From Mycobacterium heckeshornense (GTDB taxonomy: Bacteria; Actinomycetota; Actinomycetes; Mycobacteriales; Mycobacteriaceae): a stretch of DNA of 64,000 nt. The notes below the pieces were generated by a model. It worked only from the letters and a program-made list of their open reading frames with translations. It was not told where the DNA came from and ran no database searches. Below are positions 49,005-58,437 of the stretch, one piece after another (within the stretch, counting starts at the first letter, position 1; each line of letters opens with the position of its first letter). The position numbers and the translations under genes were made by a program. The stretch is taken from contig NZ_AP024237.1 in NCBI RefSeq assembly GCF_016592155.1, positions 2,294,001 through 2,358,000 on the forward strand, in the 5' to 3' direction.

Positions 49005-51316
49005 TGCGCAGGCTCCAACCGGATGACGATCGCCTTGGATACCGGCGTATTCGACTTGGCGGCAACATGATCCAGTGCAACCAGCGAATTGGTCTCGGGG
49101 TAGTACGCGGCAGCGTTGCCTACCGGTGTCGGATAACCCACCACCAGGAAATCCTTCGCTCGGCGCTCCTGTACCTGCCCGTAGGCGCCGGTGAACTCGG
49201 AAACCAGGTCGACACGGTCACCCTCGCGCAGACCGAAGGCCGTCAAATCGGCCGGGTTGACTAATATCACCCGGCGACCACCCTTGACGCCACGATAGCG
49301 GTCATCCAGGCCGTAGATCGTGGTGTTGTACTGATCGTGGCTGCGCAGCGTCTGCAGCACCAGCCGGCCGGGCGGCACCGGCACCCACTGCAACGGGTTC
49401 ACGACGAAGTTGGCTTTTCCTGTGCTGGTGGGGAACTCGCGTGCGTCGCGCGGCGGGTGAGGCAGCTGGAAACCGTCGGGCTGACGCACCCTGGTGTTGT
49501 AGTCCTCGCAGCCCGGCACCACGTCGGCGATCGCGTCTCGGATGGTGTCGTAATCGGCGTTGAACATCTCCCACGGCACCGGGTGCTGCGGCCCGAGCAG
49601 CGTGCGGGCCAGCTGGCAGACGATGGCGACTTCGCTGCGCACCTGGTCGCTGGGCGGGTGCAGGCTGCCCCGCGACAGATGCACCATCGACATCGAATCT
49701 TCAACGGAAACCAGCTGTTTGACGCCGTTTTGGATATCGCGGTCGGTGCGGCCCAAAGACGGCAGAATCAGCGCCGTCGCGCCGTGGACGACATGGCTGC
49801 GGTTAAGCTTCGTCGACACCTGCACGGTCAACGAGCAATTCCGCAGAGCGGACTCGGTGGCCGCCGTGTCCGGTGTGGCCAGCGCAAAATTGCCGCCCAT
49901 GCCCATGAACACCCTGGCCTTACCGTCGCGCATGGCGCGGATCGCGTTAACGGTGTCCAGGCCGTGCTCACGCGGGCAGACGATCCCGAAGCGCCGGTCC
50001 AAGGCGGCCAGGAACGACTCGGGCATCTGCTCCCAGATGCCCATGGTCCGGTCACCCTGGACGTTGGAATGTCCACGGACGGGGCACAATCCCGCTCCGG
50101 GCTTGCCGATCATGCCCCGCATCAGGAGCACGTTGCTGATCTCGGCGATCGTGGCCACGGCGTGACGGTGCTGGGTCAGCCCCATCGCCCAGCACACCAC
50201 CGTGCGTTGCGACGCGGCCAGCATCGCAGCGACCCTGTGCAGCTGCTGCCGGTCGACGCCGGTGGCCTCCACCACGGTGTCGAGGTCGATCGCCCGGGTA
50301 TTCGCTTCGTACGCTTCGAAATTCGCACAGTACGCCGCGATGAAGTCCCGGTCGACGACGGCGCCGGGCGCGTGGTCGTCGGCCTCCAGCAGCAGTCTGC
50401 CCAGGCCGGCGAACAGCGCCATATCGCCGCCGAGGCGGATTTGCACGAATTCGTCGGCGATCGGCACACCGTGTCCCAGCAGCCCATGTAGCTTTTGGGG
50501 ATCCTTGAACCGGATCAGGCCCGCTTCAGGCAACGGGTTGACCGCGACGATGCGGGCACCGTTGGCCTTGGCCTTCTGGAGCACCGACAGCATCCGCGGA
50601 TGGTTGGTGCCGGGGTTTTGGCCGGCGATGATGATCAGGTCGGCGTGGACGATGTCCTCGACGCTTACCGAGCCCTTGCCGATCCCGATTGTTTCGCTGA
50701 GCGCCGCGCCGGAGGACTCGTGGCACATGTTCGAGCAGTCCGGCAGGTTGTTGGTGCCAAAGCTGCGCACCATCAGCTGGTAGAGGAATGCGGCCTCGTT
50801 GCTGGTGCGTCCCGAGGTGTAGAACACCGCCTGGTTGGGATCATCGAGGCCGCGCAGATCGTCGGCGATCAACCGGTAGGCCGCCGCCCAGCTGATCGGA
50901 CGGTAATGATCGTCGCCCGGGCGCAACACCATCGGATGCGTCAGCCGGCCCTGCTGCGACAGCCAATACTCCGGCCGCGACGCCAGGTCAGCGATCGAGT
51001 GCCGGGCGAAGAACTCGGGCGTGACGACGCGCTTGGTGGCCTCTTCGGCGACGGCCTTGGCGCCGTTCTCGCAGAACTCCGCAATCTTGCGCCCACCGGG
51101 TTCTTCGGGCCAGGCGCAGCCCGGGCAGTCGAACCCGTTGCGCTGGTTCAGCCGCAGCAGGGACACCGCGGTGCGCAGCGGGCCCATCGAGGCCAGGCCG
51201 CGTTGCATCGACACCAGCACCGCCTTGAGGCCGGCGGCTTCGCGTTCGGGGCCCGTCGTGGCCAGCGCGTGTTCGTCGTAGCTCACGTCGATATCTGTTC
51301 GCCGACGTGGTTTCAC
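48992..51316 (-). CDS. FdhF/YdeP-family molybdopterin oxidoreductase
   Basis: The product is 774 residues and belongs with Rv2900c/FdhF-like and YdeP proteins of the molybdopterin oxidoreductase superfamily. The N-terminus has only a short cysteine set ([13 protein letters not shown] then FCENGAK) for an Fe-S cluster, and the Mo-ligand region reads [23 protein letters not shown]. It then has [12 protein letters not shown] and a C-terminal MGD-binding domain ([25 protein letters not shown]). Formate oxidation is usually proposed, but in this subfamily it is unproven. It pairs with fdhD. Confidence 0.92.
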   Translation of the reverse strand: MKPRRRTDIDVSYDEHALATTGPEREAAGLKAVLVSMQRGLASMGPLRTAVSLLRLNQRNGFDCPGCAWPEEPGGRKIAEFCENGAKAVAEEATKRVVTPEFFARHSIADLASRPEYWLSQQGRLTHPMVLRPGDDHYRPISWAAAYRLIADDLRGLDDPNQAVFYTSGRTSNEAAFLYQLMVRSFGTNNLPDCSNMCHESSGAALSETIGIGKGSVSVEDIVHADLIIIAGQNPGTNHPRMLSVLQKAKANGARIVAVNPLPEAGLIRFKDPQKLHGLLGHGVPIADEFVQIRLGGDMALFAGLGRLLLEADDHAPGAVVDRDFIAAYCANFEAYEANTRAIDLDTVVEATGVDRQQLHRVAAMLAASQRTVVCWAMGLTQHRHAVATIAEISNVLLMRGMIGKPGAGLCPVRGHSNVQGDRTMGIWEQMPESFLAALDRRFGIVCPREHGLDTVNAIRAMRDGKARVFMGMGGNFALATPDTAATESALRNCSLTVQVSTKLNRSHVVHGATALILPSLGRTDRDIQNGVKQLVSVEDSMSMVHLSRGSLHPPSDQVRSEVAIVCQLARTLLGPQHPVPWEMFNADYDTIRDAIADVVPGCEDYNTRVRQPDGFQLPHPPRDAREFPTSTGKANFVVNPLQWVPVPPGRLVLQTLRSHDQYNTTIYGLDDRYRGVKGGRRVILVNPADLTAFGLREGDRVDLVSEFTGAYGQVQERRAKDFLVVGYPTPVGNAAAYYPETNSLVALDHVAAKSNTPVSKAIVIRLEPAQWAG

Positions 51317-51566
51317 GTGTGCCTCCTTGCTTATCCCACCAGTATGGGCAACAAACCGGCGCCGATCAGGGTTGGGCGCACAAGGCTGAACTTCGGCGGC
51401 TTGATGGCGGCCCCGGACCCGTGTGTGACAATGGTGAGCGCGCTGGTGTCGATGGCGACCGGTCGGCAGGACACGTCACGCCGATGGCCGACGTGCCGAG
51501 ATCGTCGCACCAGCGTTGGAACCGGCGCATGCCGCGGTCCCGGCACCTGAACTACGCTCACCAACC
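51317..51566. other. 250-base gap between the Mo oxidoreductase and the Ddn-like gene
   Basis: Divergent genes flank it, so both promoters should lie here. I see no gene or repeat. Confidence 0.4.
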
Positions 51567-51956
51567 ATGGCGGCTTTCCCCACGCTCAAGCGGCGGTTGG
51601 TCCACGGAGTTCAGCGTCGCGTCGTCAACCCGGTAGGTCGGCGTTTGCCGGTGACCATGCTAGAGACAATGGGGCGCAAGTCGGGCCAGCCGCGACGCAC
51701 CGCGGTCGGTGGTCGGCTGATCGGCGACCAGTTCTGGATGGTCTCCGAACACGGCGAGCATTCCGATTACGTCCGCAACATCAAGGCCAACCCGGCGGTA
51801 CGGGTGCGCATCCATGGGCGGTGGCGCAGCGGCACCGCCCATCTGCTTCCCGACGACGACCCCAGGCAGCGGCTGCGCAGCCTGCCGCGGCTCAACAGCG
51901 CCGCCGTGCGCGCGGTCGGCACCAACCTGCTGACCATCCGGATCGACCTGGATTGA
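51567..51956 (+). CDS. Ddn-like deazaflavin (F420)-dependent nitroreductase-family protein
   Basis: This 129-residue protein is of the split-barrel F420H2-binding family that includes Ddn. It shows LETMGRKSGQPRRTAVGGRLIGDQFWMVSEHGEHSDYVRNIKANPAVRVRI in overlapping segments, the usual GRKSG and HSDYVRNIKANP motifs. The native substrate is unknown; relatives reduce quinones. The ATG 51567 has no clear SD. Confidence 0.9.
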   Translation: MAAFPTLKRRLVHGVQRRVVNPVGRRLPVTMLETMGRKSGQPRRTAVGGRLIGDQFWMVSEHGEHSDYVRNIKANPAVRVRIHGRWRSGTAHLLPDDDPRQRLRSLPRLNSAAVRAVGTNLLTIRIDLD

Positions 51957-52006
51957 TCGCGATGACGCGCGGTTTGTGACGTGGTGCTGCGGGTACGCGG
52001 TGCGTT

Positions 52007-52642
52007 ATGGACGCGGATAAACAGTTGGTGCGGCGGCTGCTGAAGATCGCCGGCACCACGTATGCGGCGGAGGCGGGGGTTCGGCTCGCCGACAAGCCCA
52101 AGCCGCTGTTTCAACTGCTGGTGCTGGCCATGCTGGCCAGCAAGCCGATCGACGCGGCGATCGCGATGCGCGCCGGGCGGGAACTGTTCAAGGAGGGCCT
52201 GCGCACCCCGAAAACCGTCCTGGCGGCGGACCGGCAGACGATGATCACCGTGTTCGGCCGCGCCCATTATGTGCGCTACGACGAAAGCTCGGCCACCCGT
52301 CTTACCCACATTGCCGAACGAGTCCGCGACGAGTATTCCGGGGACCTGCGTGAACTCGCCCGCCGCGGTGACCATGATGTGCGGGCGGCTGCCCGGCTGC
52401 TGACCAAGTTCAACGGCATCGGGCCGACCGGCGCCGAGATTTTCCTGCGCGAAGCCCAAGACGTGTGGACCTGGGCGCGGCCGTATTTCGACAAGTGCGC
52501 CACCGGCAGCGCCCAGAAGCTCGGATTGCCTGGCGATCCGAAGGAATTGGGGTCATTGGCACCCGGTGAGAATGCCCGGCTGGCCGCCGCCTTGGTGCGC
52601 GTGTCGCTGCACGACGACCTGCACCGGCAGGTGAGCGGTTGA
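52007..52642 (+). CDS. HhH-GPD (endonuclease III-like) protein
   Basis: This 211-residue protein has the DNA-glycosylase helical fold with the helix-hairpin-helix in LLTKFNGIGPTGAEIFLRE near residue 140. The expected catalytic Asp/Lys of EndoIII are not evident, and no C-terminal [4Fe-4S] cysteines are seen, so it may be a glycosylase of unknown specificity. The DUF72 gene starts 8 bases after its stop. Confidence 0.85.
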   Translation: MDADKQLVRRLLKIAGTTYAAEAGVRLADKPKPLFQLLVLAMLASKPIDAAIAMRAGRELFKEGLRTPKTVLAADRQTMITVFGRAHYVRYDESSATRLTHIAERVRDEYSGDLRELARRGDHDVRAAARLLTKFNGIGPTGAEIFLREAQDVWTWARPYFDKCATGSAQKLGLPGDPKELGSLAPGENARLAAALVRVSLHDDLHRQVSG

Positions 52643-52649
52643 CCCGGCG

Positions 52650-53375
52650 GTGACGGTGCGGATCGGCACGTCGGGATGGTCGTACGACCACTGGGCCGGC
52701 GTGCTTTACCCGCCAGGCCTGCCGCCGGCGCGCCGGCTTGCGGCCTACGCCGAGATGTTCGACACCGTCGAGCTCAACGCGAGTTTCTACCGCTGGCCCA
52801 AAGATTCGACCTTCGCCAGCTGGCGTGACCAGCTGCCGGACGGGTTCACGATGTCGGTCAAGGCCCATCGTGGGCTGACGCATTACCGTCGACTGAGCGC
52901 ACCCGGGCCCTGGATCGAGCGGTTCGAGGGCTGCTGGCGGGCTCTCGGTGACCGGCACGGTGTCCTGCTGGTGCAACTGCATCCCGAGCAGCGCCGTGAC
53001 GACGAGCGGCTGGATTTTTTCCTGGCGAAGATGCCGGCTTGGATTCGGGTCGCCGTCGAGCTGCGGCATCCCTCGTGGAACGATCCCGGCGTCTACGCGT
53101 TGCTGGAAAACCGGAACGCCGCGTACGTGGTGATGAGCGGTGCCGGGCTGGCGTGCATCCCACGGGCCACCACCGATTTGGTGTATGTCCGTATGCACGG
53201 CCCCGATCCGGAATCGATGTATGCCGGCTCCTACCCGCCCAAGGAGCTGCGGCGGTGGGCGAAGCTGATCAGCGATTGGGACGCCGAGGGCAAAGACGTG
53301 TGGATGTATTTCAACAACGATCCGCACGGCTACGCGGTGCGCAACGCACTGTTCTTGCGGGGACTGTTGAGCTGA
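52650..53375 (+). CDS. DUF72 (YecE) protein
   Basis: The product is a 241-residue TIM-barrel-type protein with the family start RIGTSGWSYDHWAGVLYP, then EMFDTVELNASFYRWPK, and VWMYFNNDPHGYAVRNAL near the end. Its function is unknown; gene neighbours in many bacteria link it to nucleic-acid repair. It begins 8 bases after the HhH-GPD gene. Confidence 0.92.
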   Translation: MTVRIGTSGWSYDHWAGVLYPPGLPPARRLAAYAEMFDTVELNASFYRWPKDSTFASWRDQLPDGFTMSVKAHRGLTHYRRLSAPGPWIERFEGCWRALGDRHGVLLVQLHPEQRRDDERLDFFLAKMPAWIRVAVELRHPSWNDPGVYALLENRNAAYVVMSGAGLACIPRATTDLVYVRMHGPDPESMYAGSYPPKELRRWAKLISDWDAEGKDVWMYFNNDPHGYAVRNALFLRGLLS

Positions 53376-53399
53376 GCTGTACCGAGTAGGCTGTACGCC

Positions 53400-54629
53400 A
53401 TGGTCGAGTCGAGCACTTTTGTCATCGTCGGTGGTGGGCTAGCTGGCGCGAAAGCAGCAGAAGCTTTGCGCGACAAGGGTTTTGATGGTCGAATTGTTCT
53501 GTTGTGTGAAGAACGGCATCTTCCGTACGAGCGCCCGCCGCTGTCGAAGGAGTTTCTGGCCGGGAAGAAGTCGCTGGCCGACTTCACCGTGCATGATTCC
53601 GACTGGTACCGCGACCACGACGTCGACCTACGACTCGGTGTGCCTGTGTCGTCGGTGGATCCGGCCGGCCACACCGTCGGGCTGTCGGATGACACCACGG
53701 TCCGATACGACAAGCTGCTGCTGGCCACCGGGTCACGTTCGCGGCGCCTGCCGATAACGGGATCCGATGCTGGCGGCGTGTACCATCTGCGGACATTCGA
53801 CGATGGCTCGGCGCTGGATTCTGTTCTGTCCGAGGGGACTTCGTTGGCTATTGTTGGAGCCGGCTGGATCGGTCTGGAGGTGGCCGCCAGCGCTCGTCAG
53901 CGTGGCGTGAACGTCACCGTGGTCGAGACCGCCAAACAACCGCTGATGGCCGCGCTCGGTGAAGAAGTCGGCGAAGTATTCGCCGCGTTGCATCGCGACC
54001 ACGGCGTGGATCTTCGGTTGCAGGCGCAGGTGGACGAGATTTCCACCACGGACGGTGCGGCCACCGGGCTGCTTCTCCGCGACGGGTCGACGATCCGCGC
54101 CGACGCCGTGTTGGTGGCCGTTGGTGCGCAACCCAACGTTGAGCTGGCCGAGCGGGCCGGATTGGCGACGGGTGACGGCGGGGTGCTGGTGGACGCGTCG
54201 TTGCGCACCAGCGATCCCGACATCTACGCCGTCGGCGACATCGCCGCCGCCGAGCATCCGCTGTTGGGTACCCGGATCCGCACCGAGCACTGGGCGAATG
54301 CGCTCAAACAGCCGGCGGTGGCCGCGGCCGGCATGCTGGGCGAGACGAGTGAATACGCCGAGCTGCCCTACTTCTTCACCGATCAGTACGACCTGGGCAT
54401 GGAGTATGTCGGCCACGCGCCCGACTATGCGCGGGTGGTGTTTCGCGGCGATGTGGCCGCCCGCGAGTTCGTCGCCTTCTGGCTCGACGACGGCGGGCGG
54501 GTGCTGGCCGGGATGAACGTCAACATCTGGGATGTGCTCGACGATGTCAAAGCTCTGGTCCGGTCCCGGGCTCCGGTGGAGACAGCGAAGCTGACCGATC
54601 CGAAGGTGCCGCTGGGCGAACTTGTTTGA
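53400..54629 (+). CDS. ferredoxin-reductase-like flavoprotein (Rv1869c-like)
   Basis: The product is a 409-residue FAD/NAD(P)H enzyme. It has the FAD-binding VIVGGGLAGAKAAEALR near the start, the NAD-binding AIVGAGWIGLEVAASARQRG near residue 145, and DIYAVGDIAAAEHP for the second FAD contact. It would pass electrons from NAD(P)H to a ferredoxin, for example one that serves a P450. It matches Rv1869c strongly at NIWDVLDDVKALVRSRAP. Neighbours on the minus strand follow the Rv1868 position. Confidence 0.92.
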   Translation: MVESSTFVIVGGGLAGAKAAEALRDKGFDGRIVLLCEERHLPYERPPLSKEFLAGKKSLADFTVHDSDWYRDHDVDLRLGVPVSSVDPAGHTVGLSDDTTVRYDKLLLATGSRSRRLPITGSDAGGVYHLRTFDDGSALDSVLSEGTSLAIVGAGWIGLEVAASARQRGVNVTVVETAKQPLMAALGEEVGEVFAALHRDHGVDLRLQAQVDEISTTDGAATGLLLRDGSTIRADAVLVAVGAQPNVELAERAGLATGDGGVLVDASLRTSDPDIYAVGDIAAAEHPLLGTRIRTEHWANALKQPAVAAAGMLGETSEYAELPYFFTDQYDLGMEYVGHAPDYARVVFRGDVAAREFVAFWLDDGGRVLAGMNVNIWDVLDDVKALVRSRAPVETAKLTDPKVPLGELV

Positions 54630-54637
54630 CCTGCCGC

Positions 54638-56764
54638 TCAGCCGGATGTCTCGGGGTTCACCGGAGTCCAGGCCCCATCGATGATCGGGGGTAGGCGTAG
54701 CCCCTGGAGGCGTTCCCGCTCGGCGCGTCGGCGTTTGATCCGCAACCGGGCGTCGGCCGGCATGGTGAGCACCTCGTCGCACGTCAGGTAGTACACGTCG
54801 TCGACCGCGTCGATGAGTTCCGCCGAAACGCGCCGAGACCCGAGCTCTCGCAACACCATCCGCAGTTCGTGGGTGAACCGCATGGTGGTGTCGTATGCCA
54901 GTTCGCGGGAGGCGCGGGCGTTGGCCGCCGCACGTTCAGCCAGCCTGCCCCCCTCCGGTGACGCCGGCTCGGCGGGTGGTTTTGCCGCAGCATCTGCGGC
55001 GGCGACGAGCAAGGCAGCCGGGTCGTCGCCGAACACGCGGTTGGCTAATTCGACCTCCCCGGGTCCGCGGTGCCCGATCCGGGCCAGGGCATCCTCGAAA
55101 GCCCGCGCCACATAGGTAGACAACGCGCGAATGCCGTCGAGGTCGCCGTCGCCGGCCAGGGTGCGCAGGCGCTGATCACGCCTTCGCAACAGCGCTGCTA
55201 ACGCGGCGATCTCGGTTGCCACCTGGTGGCTGTCCAGCAGCGCGTCAACCCCGGATACCGCGACATGGGCGCGGGCATGCTCCAGGGTCGCCGCCGCAAT
55301 CCCGGCGTCGATCACCCACAGCGCGGTCAGACCCCAGCCCTGCTGAATTCGGTTGCGCAGCAAGTCGGCTCGTATCTCCAGCTGGGCGTCTGACATTGCG
55401 GCCAAACGCTCGGCATCGAGGTGCTCGACCGGGGCGGCCGCGTGGTAGCTGCGAGTGTCGCTCTTCAAGTGCCGCAACATGGCCACCGCGCGAGCACCGA
55501 CAATCGCTTTGGCGGCCGAACCCAACACCCCTGCCGCCAACGGCGGACGCCCCAGCGGAAACAGGCTCAGCGACGACGGATCGTCGCCGAGCGCCCGCTC
55601 GGCGACGGCGTGTTCGTCCCAACCGGGCAGCTGAGCGGCGGCCAGCACACTGACCGACACCCCGACATAAGGTCGATGCCCGAACACCGCAACGGCCCGG
55701 CTCGCCCACTCACCGTCGGCGACACTGCCCAACATCATTGCCTCGCCCAGGACCCGGCTGGCTGCGCGAAGTCCGGCCAGCTGGACATCGAGCGTTATCG
55801 GTGTCAGCGGACCCGGCAACGGCTGGCTCAGCCCGGTGGCGCTGAAGACGGGGAACCGCGGATCAATCCGGTCATCGAACTCGCCCTCGAGCCCGTCGGG
55901 TGCGGCGCATTGCAACGCGGTGCCGTCGGACGGCTGCAATCGCGGCACGGGTTCCAGCGGCAACGGCCGATGTCCGGGTAGGTCCACGGCACCGCTGGGC
56001 TCCAGTTTGCGCCCGGTGAGCCCGCGCGCGGTATCGGCGACCGCCTCGGTGGCGCGCCAGCCGAATTCGAAGATCCAATCCTCTTGCAGCGCAGAGGTAT
56101 CCAACTCTGGAGCCAAGTCTGTCCAGCAGTGCAGCCGAGAAAAGCGGGGGGCCAACGGCAACAGCCGCCGTGCCGTGAGCACGTGGGTGGTGTCCAACGT
56201 CGCGAGGTCAACCGAGCCGCCGCGATTGGTGGCCACCGCGAGGACGAGGAAACGGATCAAATCATCGACGTGCAACAAGCGCAGCGGCCGCGACGACGGC
56301 TTGGCACGCAGCAGCGTGGCCACCGTGCGGCACACCATCCAGTCCAGCTGGCGGCCCACGGGCGGCGCGATCCGGACGATCAGGCTGGGCGTCCATGCGC
56401 TGGACACCAGTGCTTCCGCCTGACGGTACAGCTCAGGGTCGCCGCAGGCCGGGGATACGAACAACAGGCGGGCACCCGCTCGCGCGGCGGCGTCGCTCAC
56501 GTGCACGACGCCCTGGATGCCGGCGCCGCCAGGCGCGCCGGTCTCGACCGGGGCCAGATGGATGAGGGCGTCGGCGTCGTCGGCCAGCTCCTGCAGCACC
56601 GGGTCGTCGAGCGGCGCCTGCACGAAGGCCACGTCGGGATCCAAACTGTCGTGCGGGTAGTCCGCTATGCCGGTAACGGCATGTCCCGCGGCCACCAGCC
56701 GCCGCGCCAGCAACCGGCCGACAACACCGGTGATCCCGGTGACCAGGATCCGCATGCGCGTCAC
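54638..56764 (-). CDS. large fusion: NAD-epimerase-like N-terminus plus PEP-synthase/rifampicin-phosphotransferase-like C-terminus (Rv1868-like)
   Basis: The product is 708 residues. The N-terminus is an SDR-type epimerase with GITGVVGRLLARRLVAAGH as the nucleotide-binding loop, about residues 1-215. The middle is of unknown fold. The C-terminal 250 residues look helical, and end TCDEVLTMPADARLRIKRRRAERERLQGLRLPP, which resembles the end of the nucleotide-binding part of PEP-synthase-like enzymes. No swivelling phosphohistidine domain is visible. I call the C-terminal link tentative. It sits where M. tuberculosis has Rv1868. Confidence 0.75.
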   Translation of the reverse strand: MTRMRILVTGITGVVGRLLARRLVAAGHAVTGIADYPHDSLDPDVAFVQAPLDDPVLQELADDADALIHLAPVETGAPGGAGIQGVVHVSDAAARAGARLLFVSPACGDPELYRQAEALVSSAWTPSLIVRIAPPVGRQLDWMVCRTVATLLRAKPSSRPLRLLHVDDLIRFLVLAVATNRGGSVDLATLDTTHVLTARRLLPLAPRFSRLHCWTDLAPELDTSALQEDWIFEFGWRATEAVADTARGLTGRKLEPSGAVDLPGHRPLPLEPVPRLQPSDGTALQCAAPDGLEGEFDDRIDPRFPVFSATGLSQPLPGPLTPITLDVQLAGLRAASRVLGEAMMLGSVADGEWASRAVAVFGHRPYVGVSVSVLAAAQLPGWDEHAVAERALGDDPSSLSLFPLGRPPLAAGVLGSAAKAIVGARAVAMLRHLKSDTRSYHAAAPVEHLDAERLAAMSDAQLEIRADLLRNRIQQGWGLTALWVIDAGIAAATLEHARAHVAVSGVDALLDSHQVATEIAALAALLRRRDQRLRTLAGDGDLDGIRALSTYVARAFEDALARIGHRGPGEVELANRVFGDDPAALLVAAADAAAKPPAEPASPEGGRLAERAAANARASRELAYDTTMRFTHELRMVLRELGSRRVSAELIDAVDDVYYLTCDEVLTMPADARLRIKRRRAERERLQGLRLPPIIDGAWTPVNPETSG

Positions 56765-56873
56765 CTCCCCCGGTGTCTATCTCGACAATAGGCACGCCGC
56801 GCGGCTTCGCGCTGCAGTTTGACACACATGTCAAACATCGCGAGCACGGCTTGGCGGAGGCAAGACGATGCGG

Positions 56874-58349
56874 CTACCGCAATGTCGCGGTGCCGTCTGC
56901 GTTAACCGCCACCTTGGCCCCGGCGATGTCCTCCCGCACCGTCGCAGCCGCACTGGCCGGATCCGCGATCACGGCCAAGGTGCGTGACTCGTCAGGTGTG
57001 CGCACCGCCAGGAAGACCTTTTCGGGCTGGCCCTCGCGGCTAAACGGCGTGGTCCACGACTCGACGGTGCCCACGCCTTCCCACTCGACCACCGCCCGCC
57101 GGGTGGGTTCCTGATCGACCACAGGTTGCATGTCCTGCCAACGGAATTCGGTAGTCGGCGGCTCGGTTCCGTAGACGCCAAAACTGTGTTTGGTCAAATA
57201 GCCGCCGTTGGCGGTGATCAGCCCACGGCGTCCCGGGTTGGCGATCAACAATTCGGCCATGGTGGCCACAGAGTGGGTGACGTAGTTGCTCCACGGGCCG
57301 CCGGCGAACGTCAGGCCGCCGGTCACGGTCAGTGGCCGCGTCGGGTCGTCCACCGGCAGCCCCAGTTCGGCCGCCGCGATCTGCACCGCGGACGGGAAGC
57401 AGGAGTAGAGGTCGACATAGTCGATGTCGTCGACGCCGATCCCGGCCAGTTCGAGCGCACGCGTGCCGGCGAGCCGGATCGCCGGTGAGCGGTGCAGCTC
57501 GGCCCGCTCGGAGATCGCGTAGGTGTCGTGGGCGTCGGTGCCTGCATACGGGTAAACCCAGCGCTCGACCGGGATTTTCAGCCGGGTCGCCGCCTCCGCT
57601 GATGCCAAGACGAGTGCAGCCGCCTGGTCGACCATATTGTTGGAGTTCATCAGTTTGGTGTAGGGCCAGCTGATCATCCGGTTTTCCGGGCTGGAACGCC
57701 AAATATCCTCGGCAGCAATGGGTTTGCGAATCCAGGCATGTGGATTGTTCACTGCGACGGCATTGAACCGCGCCCACAGCTCCCCGATGCGTCTGCGGTG
57801 GTCCGGCATCGGTTCGCCGTTGCTGATCCGCAGCGCTTGCTCGAATAGGGGGTACACATACGCCGGCCGGTCCAGCTTGATGCGCTCTTCGGCCTGCCCG
57901 GCCATCGGCACATGGTCGTCAGCGCCTTGGGGAATCGGAACTGATTCGTCTTGCTGGGTCCAGACAAGTTTGCGGCCAGCGGCTTTCAGTTGCATCCGGG
58001 TGCGCCAGGTTTCACCGCCCGTGATCAGTACCACGTCGGCGCGCCCGTCCTGGATGTCGAGGCAGGCCTGGTTGACCAGCGACTGCGGCACGTTGCCGCC
58101 CACACCGCTGTAGCGGGTGGCGGCATCGTCGGCGCCGATCCGCTGACCCAGCAACAGCCCGGGGTCGCGGTATCGCGCCGACAGCAGGTTCACCACGCGG
58201 ATGGCGTCGACGGCTTCGAGGACGCGCGGCTCGGCGGCCTGCCGCGCGGCGGCGGCCATCAAGTCGACAGGTTCGACGTCGGTGCATTCTTCGCGGTGGT
58301 TGACTTGGCCGTAGCCGACCAGCACCGGTGTTCGTGGATCGACGGGCAC
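56874..58349 (-). CDS. thiolase-like acetyl-CoA acetyltransferase-type protein (Rv1867-like)
   Basis: This 491-residue protein has a thiolase-like fold related to lipid-transfer thiolases. It has [20 protein letters not shown] at the start, [22 protein letters not shown], and [23 protein letters not shown] plus [19 protein letters not shown] later. The classical active-site Cys of thiolases is not obvious here, so the protein may be a non-catalytic or divergent member. I chose the GTG start at 58349. A gap of 109 bases separates it from the large fusion. Confidence 0.85.
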   Translation of the reverse strand: MPVDPRTPVLVGYGQVNHREECTDVEPVDLMAAAARQAAEPRVLEAVDAIRVVNLLSARYRDPGLLLGQRIGADDAATRYSGVGGNVPQSLVNQACLDIQDGRADVVLITGGETWRTRMQLKAAGRKLVWTQQDESVPIPQGADDHVPMAGQAEERIKLDRPAYVYPLFEQALRISNGEPMPDHRRRIGELWARFNAVAVNNPHAWIRKPIAAEDIWRSSPENRMISWPYTKLMNSNNMVDQAAALVLASAEAATRLKIPVERWVYPYAGTDAHDTYAISERAELHRSPAIRLAGTRALELAGIGVDDIDYVDLYSCFPSAVQIAAAELGLPVDDPTRPLTVTGGLTFAGGPWSNYVTHSVATMAELLIANPGRRGLITANGGYLTKHSFGVYGTEPPTTEFRWQDMQPVVDQEPTRRAVVEWEGVGTVESWTTPFSREGQPEKVFLAVRTPDESRTLAVIADPASAAATVREDIAGAKVAVNADGTATLR

Positions 58350-58437
58350 GCCCGCCAGCCTAAGGCCGGGCCGCAGCCGGTCGGCGACTGGCCGGCCCGG
58401 CGTGCGGCATCCGCCGACTATCGGGACAATCGGGCGA

